NCBI GenBank assembly: GCA_023229385.1
Contig: JALNZI010000002.1
Coordinates: 1 to 64,000 of the forward strand
Reading direction: 5' to 3'
Length of the DNA: 64,000 nucleotides
DNA from: Candidatus Omnitrophota bacterium
GTDB lineage: Bacteria > Omnitrophota > Gorgyraeia > Gygaellales > Profunditerraquicolaceae
In this document: in pieces, positions 16,061-23,854 of the stretch
Position numbering within the stretch: the stretch's first letter is position 1
How the letters are laid out: the number at the start of each line of letters is the position of its first letter
Made by a program: the position numbers and the translations under genes
The notes under the pieces: generated by a model
What the model was told of the DNA's origin: nothing
The model's database searches: none
The model's input: the letters and a program-made list of their open reading frames with translations, nothing else

Positions 16061-17569
16061 TTAAGTTTTAATTTTTTTAATTGCAAGTTTTGCCTTGTTT
16101 GGGGGTATTGAAAAAGTTTTAGGGCTTATATCTGTATAATCAACGTCCTTATGTATAAAGGATAGAACAATTTCACCATATTGCCATTCCTCAGTCCAAT
16201 CAGGATGTTCAGAATAATCTACTCTACATACTTGTAATATTTTTGAATCATCATTGTAATAAGCTTTGTTTCCAACATTATTACAATACCAACTAAATAT
16301 TTTCCAATTTATTACTTTAACTATATCCCCTACTTCAAAATCATTTATAGGTATATCCCAAGCTACTTTATTATCCATAGGCTCTAAATCTTCTTCAGCA
16401 AAAAAATATGCCCCATTAATATCAACCGTATATATTGGAATATCTATTAAAATAGTATTAGGAAATCTTTTTTTATAATCTTCAAAACCTTTAGATTCAA
16501 AAAAATCCTTACCATTTACCCAGATATTAGTTACCACTCCCATTTTATCAAATTGATCTGTATAATAAGGCATAGATTTACTAATAATTTTTACTTTATC
16601 ACCCAATTTAAACTTTGTTGAATTGGTTATGTCCCAGGTTATTTTCTCTTTTATATCAGAAGTAATTCTATCAATTCCGGGGTGTTCTACATGCCAAACC
16701 ATCTCTATTACAGTGTCCTCTTTTATTAAATCTGATTCAGGAATCCATCTGGCATGTTCTACCTCTAACTCTTGATTAAACCCATTAGGGTCTTTAATCA
16801 TCTTCTTTATTTCACGCTTAGTAAATGCAGTATAAACCCCCTCAACCTCGTCTAAAGACATTCCAGATATACATATAATACCCCTGTCTCTAGGATCTTG
16901 TGCAAGAAACAAAAGATAATAAGAAGCCTCATCCGGCTCTTTAACTTCTAAAACATCCCCAGTAATAAACTCATCAAATATATTTTCTTGTTTAATATCC
17001 CAAGATTTTTTCTTTCTTTTATACCTATTTTTAACTACAATACTAGGATCATAACCATCATGATTAATTAAACTATGCCTTATATAGTCTTCGTCACAAT
17101 CAGTATTATAAAATACTGTATCTATTTCTTCATCATTTAGATATACATCCCAAGTACCTGAGTATTTAGGTTTCGTAAACTCAATATCCCATGATTTCTT
17201 TTCAAAATTATTTTGTTGTAGGTATTCTTTTGCTATATCTTGTAAATTTTTTGGAATATTCATAAGGTTTCCAGCATAGTTACCTAAATAAATTGCTCTA
17301 GAAAAGGTTTTGTTTTGATTTGAAACATCATGATTATTAAAAAAACTACTAAAACCATGCCAGGTACCCTCGCAGCCACAATAAATATAATCTCCTAGCA
17401 ATTCATTATCTACATGTTTAAAATTTCCCAATATATATAAGTTACCTACTACATTTTCATATAAATAAACATCATCATCTTTAATAGAATTTAAAAATTC
17501 ATTTAAAGAATTTACCCATGACATATTAGGTATATCCCAGCACAAAGATTTAATTTCAATAGGTTCCAT
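16061..17569 (-). CDS. WDIP-module protein with SH3/KOW-like domains
   Basis: A 502-residue module protein. Signatures are L-C-W-D-I-P (residue 9), K-S-W-D-I-E, K-S-W-D-I-K, I-T-W-D-I-T and V-A-W-D-I-P. The last two start modules of the form F-K-L-G-D-K-V-K-I-I-S-K-S and F-E-V-G-D-I-V-K-V-I-N, which end in E-E-D-L-E-P-type tails. This GDxVxIxSKS pattern looks like a small SH3/KOW-type barrel. The first module is a different, Tyr/Gly-rich type (V-Y-L-Y-E-N-V-V-G-N-L-Y-I-L-G). A conserved promoter-like element (17574-17604) lies only a few bases from the start codon. Confidence 0.75.
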   Translation of the reverse strand: MEPIEIKSLCWDIPNMSWVNSLNEFLNSIKDDDVYLYENVVGNLYILGNFKHVDNELLGDYIYCGCEGTWHGFSSFFNNHDVSNQNKTFSRAIYLGNYAGNLMNIPKNLQDIAKEYLQQNNFEKKSWDIEFTKPKYSGTWDVYLNDEEIDTVFYNTDCDEDYIRHSLINHDGYDPSIVVKNRYKRKKKSWDIKQENIFDEFITGDVLEVKEPDEASYYLLFLAQDPRDRGIICISGMSLDEVEGVYTAFTKREIKKMIKDPNGFNQELEVEHARWIPESDLIKEDTVIEMVWHVEHPGIDRITSDIKEKITWDITNSTKFKLGDKVKIISKSMPYYTDQFDKMGVVTNIWVNGKDFFESKGFEDYKKRFPNTILIDIPIYTVDINGAYFFAEEDLEPMDNKVAWDIPINDFEVGDIVKVINWKIFSWYCNNVGNKAYYNDDSKILQVCRVDYSEHPDWTEEWQYGEIVLSFIHKDVDYTDISPKTFSIPPNKAKLAIKKIKT

Positions 17570-17573
17570 ACAG

Positions 17574-17604
17574 TATATTTAGACAATTCCTATGTAAAAA
17601 CAAC
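17574..17604 (-). promoter_or_regulatory. Conserved phage promoter-like element (copy 1)
   Basis: On the minus strand GTTGTTTTT-N15-AAATATA precedes the 16061-17569 gene. The same two blocks with exactly 15 nt between them occur before two other module genes (40956-40986 and 45077-45107). The AAATATA box is only 4 bp from the ATG, so transcripts would be nearly leaderless, or the element acts in another way. Confidence 0.5.
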
Positions 17605-17649
17605 TACTTACCTATGTCTTCCCTTAGTCTTATTCATTTTTATTTCACA

Positions 17650-18009
17650 TTATTCAAATTCTAATCCATTTGATTCAATGCTATGAGCCTCAGCGGGGGG
17701 TAGTATTAATACTTTAGCAGATCCCGGATATTTATCATTCAGCCTATTTGCTAACTTTTTGGTAGATTCTGTGTCATTTAAAGGCCAAAGTAATAAACTT
17801 CTTTTATCATAATCAAATCTAAAATCCTCCCACTGAAGGCTGCAAAACTTCTTGGGGTTTGTTGGTATAGCAGATGACTCTAAAGAAATATATTCAACTG
17901 GAGTTTCTAAATCCCCCTGATGTGTTAAAATAAGAGTCCTACGCCAATTTGTTCCAAAACTTAGATCTAAATCTTTCATAAAACTTCCAATCGCAAATCG
18001 CAATATCAA
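17650..18009 (-). CDS. Hypothetical protein coupled to the phosphoesterase
   Basis: A 119-residue soluble protein with a mixed alpha/beta pattern (S-L-L-L-W-P-L-N-D-T-E-S-T-K-K-L-A and A-K-V-L-I-L-P-P-A-E). Its start overlaps the stop of the phosphoesterase gene (ATGA), so the two are translationally coupled. No family is recognised. The coupling hints at a joint role in nucleic-acid or nucleotide processing, without direct evidence. Confidence 0.55.
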   Translation of the reverse strand: MILRFAIGSFMKDLDLSFGTNWRRTLILTHQGDLETPVEYISLESSAIPTNPKKFCSLQWEDFRFDYDKRSLLLWPLNDTESTKKLANRLNDKYPGSAKVLILPPAEAHSIESNGLEFE

Positions 18010-19352
18010 ATATTTGCACTAAAATGTCCTGAATAGCCCTTTTCTTTTGACCAAAGGTAGCCCTCTGCTGCTCGAGTACCCTTAACATAACCCTTTCTAA
18101 AATGCCAAGAATCTGTCCCAGAAAGGGAGGGTAAAGTTCGAACAGTTACTGAACCAAAGCTATCATCCATTCCATAAGCTGTTCTTCGTCTAGTATGAGT
18201 ATGCCCTATATGCCATTCCTTACTTACGCAATTAGCCCATGCTGTAGGAACTTCATCCGCCATTAAAGTAGGTAACATACTATGTTTCTCTTCATCCCCA
18301 TGTGTAAATCCTATAAGACATTTTCCATAATTAATATATTTTCTAGGTGAGGGGGAGGTATCCACATTTACATTTTTAGCATCTTTGTACCATGCTGCTA
18401 ATTCTCTAACCAAATGATAAGAAGATGTTCTATCATGATTACCCGGAACCCACAAAACATCTACAGGAGCAATTGTACGCATATAATCAATAGCCTTAAC
18501 GCAAGCCATAACCCCTTTAGTAAAAATTTTAGGGTATCTTGAGTCAACATCTTGGGGTGTATCATTTACTGTTGTATTTCTTGCGTTGTCTATATGAAAG
18601 AAATCTTGACCTATTGGGAAAAGAATCTTCTCAATTGGGAAACCTTTTGTTTTAGAACAAAGCTCAACCACAGCATCATGATAAATTTTTTCTGCTATAT
18701 CCATATCATAATCTGTTCCAGTTTCCTTACCCCAAGCAAGCTTTCCAAAGTGTAAATCAAATATGCTTATTTCTAAGAGATGCTTATCTTTTATAAGTTT
18801 GGGGATTTGAATATCTATATATTTTGTTGAGTGTTTCTCTGCTCTAATCATTAAAGCCTCTATAGCATCTACTACTTTCTTTTCTACCCTTCTCCTGAGC
18901 CAAACTTTTACCTGCCACAAGGGTTGAACAAGCCACTCATTCTTTCTTATAGCATGACCTGTCATAACGCCTTTCTCCATCTTTAGATTTTGGTCTCTAT
19001 ATTTTGCCCCCACATCCCACTTATTTATAATATATCTTTCTACTTCCCAAATAGTTAAATCTACCTTTCCCGCCTTTAAAGCCCCGTCTAAAGTTTGTAT
19101 TGAAGCAGAGACTGATACCAACGATTTCTGATTCTCACTACCCTCCTCTGTAAAACCCTCTTGAGGTCTTTCTTTAATAGCCTGAGCTTTTTCTGCAAAA
19201 GGCTTTCTTAATTTTGTAGCCCTACGATCCCCACATTTAAATCTGTCACATATTTCATTTATTGTTATATTGGGGTTTTGTTCAATACACTCAATTATTT
19301 CTTTATCTGAAACTTGTTTCATTCGTTCTTTCCTGCCATCTTGCTGTGCCAT
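18006..19352 (-). CDS. Calcineurin-like metallophosphoesterase with N-terminal HTH
   Basis: A 448-residue protein. Residues 8-50 form a helix-turn-helix-like element (N-P-N-I-T-I-N-E-I-C-D-R-F-K-C-G). The second half carries the metallophosphoesterase motif set in order: F-D-L-H-F-G-K (D-x-H), I-G-Q-D-F-F-H, V-P-G-N-H-D-R (GNHD), G-F-T-H-G-D-E and H-I-G-H-T-H-T (GHTH). These residues bind the two metal ions. Members in large phages are annotated as DNA-repair-type exonucleases or phosphoesterases. Being next to the prohead protease and portal, it may be packaged or may act on DNA during morphogenesis. The substrate is unknown. Confidence 0.85.
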   Translation of the reverse strand: MAQQDGRKERMKQVSDKEIIECIEQNPNITINEICDRFKCGDRRATKLRKPFAEKAQAIKERPQEGFTEEGSENQKSLVSVSASIQTLDGALKAGKVDLTIWEVERYIINKWDVGAKYRDQNLKMEKGVMTGHAIRKNEWLVQPLWQVKVWLRRRVEKKVVDAIEALMIRAEKHSTKYIDIQIPKLIKDKHLLEISIFDLHFGKLAWGKETGTDYDMDIAEKIYHDAVVELCSKTKGFPIEKILFPIGQDFFHIDNARNTTVNDTPQDVDSRYPKIFTKGVMACVKAIDYMRTIAPVDVLWVPGNHDRTSSYHLVRELAAWYKDAKNVNVDTSPSPRKYINYGKCLIGFTHGDEEKHSMLPTLMADEVPTAWANCVSKEWHIGHTHTRRRTAYGMDDSFGSVTVRTLPSLSGTDSWHFRKGYVKGTRAAEGYLWSKEKGYSGHFSANI

Positions 19353-19384
19353 TTCAAAACCTTTCTATTAGTTTTTTCTAAAGA

Positions 19385-19415
19385 ATTGAAATGGGTTTTG
19401 CCCCTCCATTTCAAT
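19385..19415 (-). terminator. Hairpin after the prohead protease, weak terminator
   Basis: A 10-bp perfect stem ATTGAAATGG / CCATTTCAAT with an 11-nt loop lies in the 117-bp gap between the protease and phosphoesterase genes. On the minus strand it is followed by TCTTTAG rather than a clean T run, so termination would be partial. Confidence 0.45.
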
Positions 19416-19469
19416 CATATACTTTTACCTTATATGTTTACCAAAATGCATAATACTAATTAATTATCA

Positions 19470-20906
19470 TTATTGCAAGGAACAGGCAGAACTAATATCA
19501 CCCTCACGAATTAAGAAGTCATACAAGTCTAAAACATTGTCTCTACCCAAATCCTTAGCCAGTCTATGTAAATACTCATCCCTATCCTCATCCTGTTGAC
19601 GAGCATATTTTTCTAATACAATAGCATCTTTATACGCAGGAGAGGCAACAACAGAAAGTTCAAAAAAGGATAGCTCATGATTTATTTCAAGATTTCTAGC
19701 AATAACATGTCTACTGCTCTGACCCTGTAAAACCTCTTGAACATCTCTTTGACTTGACAATATATGAGGAAGCCATTCTGGACGTAGATGTTCACTATCA
19801 AGAAGATCCCTCATTTGATTTGCAGAGACACTTGTAAGCCTACCCTTATTGCCAGGACGCAAGTGGGTACAATATTCTGAACTATAACGAGCTTTGGTGG
19901 GACAAACAGAACAGGTAGAGTAATTTACATTGCAATTATGAACTATAATTCCACCCGCAACATAGCTATGATCATGTTCTACTTCAAAATTATATACATC
20001 TCCCTCATAATTGATAACCTCAATATTATCCATATAGAATCTAATAAGGTCCATATCTTTATTAAAACCTAAAACTTTATTATCAATAGTCAGGTCTCCA
20101 GCATCTACCCAATAAACCTCATTAGTTTTATCATCAAAATTAGTTCCAATAGGATGCTCAAAAGTAATTATTAAAGGTGTGGGACAGCTAGGGGTAATGA
20201 TCTTTAAAGCCTCACCCTTATATTTCCTAACCATTGTTTCTATTACTTTTTGAATAGAACCTGTATGTGATATTACAGAGTCCCCAAACTTTATTGAGTC
20301 AATAGGTTTGGTAGATTTATCAGCCATTGTTATTGGAGCCCCGGCAGCAAAACACCCCATCGAACAGCTAATATTCTGACCCGTATCAATCATTCTTACA
20401 ATGCGTTCTAATAGCTCTTTAGTTTTCTTATCATGTGTAGCACTTTTAACTAATTGAGTATCTATACGCATTAATACTTCTATATCACCTAGAGTTTGAT
20501 CCTTAGCTTCCAAAATACTTTTACGCAAAGCATCTTTATTTTTTGAAAGTAAAGAAGCCCATTTTTTTTCTTTTACTTCATCGGGATAATTAAACCTGTT
20601 TAAGAAAGCATCGGGCAAGTCACCTATGGAACCCATAAAACCTAACTTTGAGTCATGTTCTACGTGGGCCCTTTTATTAATAAAACTTTTATATCCATAA
20701 CCTGGGCGCTCATCCTCCAGAAAATTATATGGAAACGCATCACAATTTCCATTCGCTCCAGATTTCTCAAAATTTCCTATAGCTCTGAATCTTAAATAGC
20801 GAAAGGAACTTGAGTCTAAGGGAAGTATACGTCTCTCATATTTTGAAGATTGCTTTTGAGTTAAGGGGGATGCCTTAATAATCTGATTACACGTTTTATA
20901 TAACAT
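19470..20906 (-). CDS. Prohead protease interrupted by a mini-intein
   Basis: A 478-residue precursor. Extein residues 30-180 hold a protease-like core (R-Y-L-R-F-R-A-I, N-G-N-C-D-A-F-P, R-A-H-V-E-H-D-S-K-L-G-F-M-G-S-I-G-D). Extein residues after 325 carry a Cys cluster (C-N-V-N-Y-S-T-C-S-V-C and Y-C-T-H-L-R) followed by F-F-E-L-S-V-V-A-S-P-A-Y. This combination is typical of head maturation proteases of large phages, which process scaffold and internal proteins. Removing the intein (residues 185-324) gives a 338-residue protein and rejoins C-S-M-G with C-N-V-N. The gene is next to the portal, as is usual. The protease would be inactive or misfolded until splicing, which could delay maturation. 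Confidence 0.85.
   Translation of the reverse strand: MLYKTCNQIIKASPLTQKQSSKYERRILPLDSSSFRYLRFRAIGNFEKSGANGNCDAFPYNFLEDERPGYGYKSFINKRAHVEHDSKLGFMGSIGDLPDAFLNRFNYPDEVKEKKWASLLSKNKDALRKSILEAKDQTLGDIEVLMRIDTQLVKSATHDKKTKELLERIVRMIDTGQNISCSMGCFAAGAPITMADKSTKPIDSIKFGDSVISHTGSIQKVIETMVRKYKGEALKIITPSCPTPLIITFEHPIGTNFDDKTNEVYWVDAGDLTIDNKVLGFNKDMDLIRFYMDNIEVINYEGDVYNFEVEHDHSYVAGGIIVHNCNVNYSTCSVCPTKARYSSEYCTHLRPGNKGRLTSVSANQMRDLLDSEHLRPEWLPHILSSQRDVQEVLQGQSSRHVIARNLEINHELSFFELSVVASPAYKDAIVLEKYARQQDEDRDEYLHRLAKDLGRDNVLDLYDFLIREGDISSACSLQ
19935..20354 (-). mobile_element. Mini-intein inside the prohead protease
   Basis: A 140-residue intein starts at Cys185 (C-F-A-A-G-A-P-I-T-M-A-D, block A), has block B as I-I-T-F-E-H-P-I-G-T, and ends in block F/G as Y-N-F-E-V-E-H-D-H-S-Y-V-A-G-G-I-I-V-H-N followed by the +1 Cys. 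All splicing residues (Cys1, the T-x-x-H, the terminal His-Asn, Cys+1) are present. No homing endonuclease domain fits within the 140 residues, so it is a minimal, non-homing form. Its insertion point splits a Cys-rich metal-site-like motif. Confidence 0.9.
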
Positions 20907-21156
20907 TATTTAATTCCTTTTTAAAAATATTTTCTAAAAGATCTTTATTTTGTTCTATAAGATTATTTACATCCTGTACTTCATTTAATATAAATCTATA
21001 AAGTATATAATTATTTCTTTTAGCTATTTCATTTTTAAGCTTGTCATTTGCTATTTGATAAGGCAGCCTATGCCATCTTTCTCCATCTAATTCAAATAAA
21101 CAGTTCTGATATTCATAATCAAAACAACGCCCCCCAATCCATTTAGATGATTTCAA
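20896..21156 (-). CDS. Short VSR/PD-(D/E)XK-like nuclease, truncated
   Basis: An 86-residue protein matching the central part of very-short-patch-repair / DUF559-like nucleases: F-E-L-D-G-E-R-W-H-R (the E-x-D-G-x-x-W-H motif), then D-K-L-K-N-E-I-A-K-R-N-N-Y and I-L-Y-R-F. Full-length relatives are usually 110-150 residues, so the N-terminal strand/helix is missing. Stand-alone copies in phages often act as homing endonucleases. It overlaps the protease start by 11 bp and follows a module gene by 5 bp. It may be a free-standing homing gene that decayed next to the intein-bearing protease. Confidence 0.6.
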   Translation of the reverse strand: MKSSKWIGGRCFDYEYQNCLFELDGERWHRLPYQIANDKLKNEIAKRNNYILYRFILNEVQDVNNLIEQNKDLLENIFKKELNNVI

Positions 21157-21161
21157 TTCTA

Positions 21162-21875
21162 TTAAACACCTAAGAAATCATCTATTGTATATGGGGTAGG
21201 ATCATTAGCAAATATAACAGCTATGTCATGTTCAACAAAATCATTTTGTTTTAATCTATCTAAGCAATTTATAAGCTTATCAAATTGGTCTGAATTCTCC
21301 ATAGGAATATAATCAGGGCTCCAAAATACTACAGCATTTTCTCCCACTCTACCTACCAAAGCATTCTGATAATTTGTTAGATCTATATTAGTATCGGGAA
21401 TATCCTTATACTGACTTTCTTTACGCCCAAAATAAAGCGTATCGTTTTCGTAAAAGAAGGGTGAGCCTGAAACACCCTGTAGCATTTTTATAGGTATATT
21501 TAACTGTTTAGATAGGGAGGATTGTTTAGTATCTACCAATTCTAGATCATTTTCAAATATAATATAGCTTACACCCTCAAAATTCAAAGGTTGTACTTCA
21601 CATATGTTTTTATTTGTTTTATTTAAAGTATTACCACTTTTTATTATATCAACTACTCTACATTTATCCCTAGGAAAATTATCCTCAAAAGTGTTTTCTA
21701 AATCAAGTACAATTTCTGTATTATTACCATGATCTTCTCCAAATATTGCTGCAGGAAAGGTTCTATTACTTTTTAGCATAACCATATCACCAATTTCAAA
21801 TTCTTGCTCAGGTATATCCCAACTTAAATTTATACCAGAACTATCAAAACTCAATATGTTCCTATTCTGTCCCAT
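21162..21875 (-). CDS. Single-module WDIP protein
   Basis: A 237-residue protein with one signature, L-S-W-D-I-P-E-Q-E-F-E-I-G-D-M-V-M-L-K-S, at residues 17-35, so it belongs to the SH3/KOW-like module type and ends that module with F-E-N-D-L-E-L-V. Residues 130-237 form a separate alpha/beta domain (V-G-R-V-G-E-N-A-V-V-F-W-S-P-D, H-D-I-A-V-I-F-A-N). It overlaps the portal stop by 14 bp. It is the smallest complete member of the family and useful for defining module borders. Confidence 0.7.
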   Translation of the reverse strand: MGQNRNILSFDSSGINLSWDIPEQEFEIGDMVMLKSNRTFPAAIFGEDHGNNTEIVLDLENTFEDNFPRDKCRVVDIIKSGNTLNKTNKNICEVQPLNFEGVSYIIFENDLELVDTKQSSLSKQLNIPIKMLQGVSGSPFFYENDTLYFGRKESQYKDIPDTNIDLTNYQNALVGRVGENAVVFWSPDYIPMENSDQFDKLINCLDRLKQNDFVEHDIAVIFANDPTPYTIDDFLGV

Positions 21876-23841
21876 CTATCTTCCTAAGTAAAGCAGTGTT
21901 TTCAATTTTCTTTGCATTTAATAAGTCTTTGTTTTCAAATGATAAAGTCATATCATCACGTAGAATATCACCCACAACCTCTCGCTGTAGTTGTTCTAAT
22001 TGACCAGAGAAGCCAGCAGGAGGAGTTTGTCCACCAGCAGATTCTGGAGGACCACCTGCACCAATGGGAGCCTCGCCTCCACCCATACCCTCCGGACTGC
22101 CTCCGGGACCACCCATGTCTCCACCCCCACCCATAGAAATATCACCTATTCCACCAAAGTCAACAGGCCCACCCCCACCCTTTTTATTATCCTGCATAAA
22201 GGGCAGTAAACCTTCTTTAGATATAGTCAATAAACGCTGTTGCTTACGCCTCAAGTCCTCAAGGTAAGCCTTTTCTTGTGTGTCCCTATCCAATCTACCT
22301 AAACGAGCTAAAGTAGCGTCATCAACCAAATGCGGGCGTTTATCCACTAACCACTTAACAAAGTTCTTTAAATTCTCATCCGTAGAGGCAGATAAAGAAC
22401 CCCAATCAAGCTTAGGATAAACATACTCCCTAATCTGACGTTGCTCCATATTCTTAACTTCATCAGCCTTAACTTTTATAAATTGTTTAAACTCTTGGTT
22501 ATCCTGAATATCTCTTAAGGTTTTAAATTGTTCACCTAACTTTTGCATGATATTGTTATTATCATTTCCAAATTTAGATGACTTGACACCACTGTAACTT
22601 GCTACAGCATTTTTAACACGATAGAATCCACAAAGGTCTGCAGTAGTTTTAAATATTCCTGAGTGAACAAAGTTTTCAACTTTTAATTGATAATTAAGAT
22701 AGCGTTGACGTTGAATTTCAGCATTGACGTAAGCGGCCGAATAACTCCCGCCTTGACCAGCTAGTAATTGCTCATGCACACCAAGACCAATAAATTTTAA
22801 TCTATAAATACGATCAAGCTCAGGACCCACAGGCAACATTTTTCCATTTGAACCCACATGCTCTATGTTGATCCCAGCGTGCCAGATCAAACTAAAATTC
22901 GGGTCGAGCTCAAAATTCGCCATAAGTGATCTAACCTCATCAAGTTCCTCATTACTTGGTAGGTAAGATCCATCTGCCATCCCCACTTTAACCAGCATCA
23001 TAGGAACCGCATGTCTTGTTGCCAAAGCAAAATTAGCCTGATTAAATCTATCCTCTAGCATTAAAGTTTTTAATATTCTTTTAATTATACTTTTACCCCT
23101 TTGTTCATAAGGGCGTTTCATATGAGAAATTTGAAATACATTATTAGGATCTAGGGGTATCTCCTGATTAAATAAGACATATCTAATAATTTCTGGAGGC
23201 AGTTGCTGATAAATAAATCTAGGGGATTTTGTTTGCACCACTTTTCTCAAAGTCTCATCCGGAATTAATTTAATCAAGGGTCTTTGATTTACCCAAGTTG
23301 ACTCTATTTTAACATAATCAGGATTTAATATTGCAAATTGGTCCCACATATAATCAGCATTATTCCATGCTCCGAAAAGTACGCAATCTCCGAGTTCAAA
23401 AAATTCTTGTGAAAGATCAGAAAGCATTTTAAATCCATTCATTCTCTCCCACATGTCTTCAAAATGCTGTTGTATTCCAGAATCCTCGCATTGCCCAAGA
23501 CGTAAATCTGATAAAGGCATTTCTGCTAATATCTTTATTGCTGCCCCAACTATAGGATCCGTCTCACCAAAAAAGCGATAAAGGCCATGTAAAGTTCTTG
23601 AATCCGGGGGTATAGCTAAGGTAGAGCTAGTATATCTAGGATCATTAAACATTGGAGCAGTTCTAGTAATATCAGAAGAAGCCTTAGCCCTAATATTAGC
23701 CATTTTATCCATAGATAAGCTGCTTCTTATAGGATGTATGTCGGGAGTCTGCACCATTGAAGCCTCTGTCTTAGCAGCTTCAATATTACTACTTGATATA
23801 TCCGTTATAATGTGTCGCCCACCTGGTTTATATTTATACAT
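21862..23841 (-). CDS. Portal protein
   Basis: A 659-residue protein with large-phage portal features. These include an N-terminal R-T-L-H-G-L-Y-R-F-F-G-E-T-D-P-I-V-G-A-A-I-K segment and F-E-L-G-D-C-V-L-F-G-A-W, a long middle helix region with H-M-K-R-P-Y-E-Q-R-G-K-S-I-I-K-R-I-L, and Q-G-G-S-Y-S-A-A-Y-V-N-A-E-I-Q-R-Q near residue 365. A flexible Gly/Pro/Met-rich tail occupies residues 560-625. Portals form the dodecameric DNA channel at one capsid vertex. Prohead protease and scaffold genes follow downstream in the usual order. The Gly-rich tail is unusual and may be removed during maturation. Confidence 0.85.
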   Translation of the reverse strand: MYKYKPGGRHIITDISSSNIEAAKTEASMVQTPDIHPIRSSLSMDKMANIRAKASSDITRTAPMFNDPRYTSSTLAIPPDSRTLHGLYRFFGETDPIVGAAIKILAEMPLSDLRLGQCEDSGIQQHFEDMWERMNGFKMLSDLSQEFFELGDCVLFGAWNNADYMWDQFAILNPDYVKIESTWVNQRPLIKLIPDETLRKVVQTKSPRFIYQQLPPEIIRYVLFNQEIPLDPNNVFQISHMKRPYEQRGKSIIKRILKTLMLEDRFNQANFALATRHAVPMMLVKVGMADGSYLPSNEELDEVRSLMANFELDPNFSLIWHAGINIEHVGSNGKMLPVGPELDRIYRLKFIGLGVHEQLLAGQGGSYSAAYVNAEIQRQRYLNYQLKVENFVHSGIFKTTADLCGFYRVKNAVASYSGVKSSKFGNDNNNIMQKLGEQFKTLRDIQDNQEFKQFIKVKADEVKNMEQRQIREYVYPKLDWGSLSASTDENLKNFVKWLVDKRPHLVDDATLARLGRLDRDTQEKAYLEDLRRKQQRLLTISKEGLLPFMQDNKKGGGGPVDFGGIGDISMGGGGDMGGPGGSPEGMGGGEAPIGAGGPPESAGGQTPPAGFSGQLEQLQREVVGDILRDDMTLSFENKDLLNAKKIENTALLRKIDGTE

Positions 23842-23854
23842 AACTTTACCTTGT

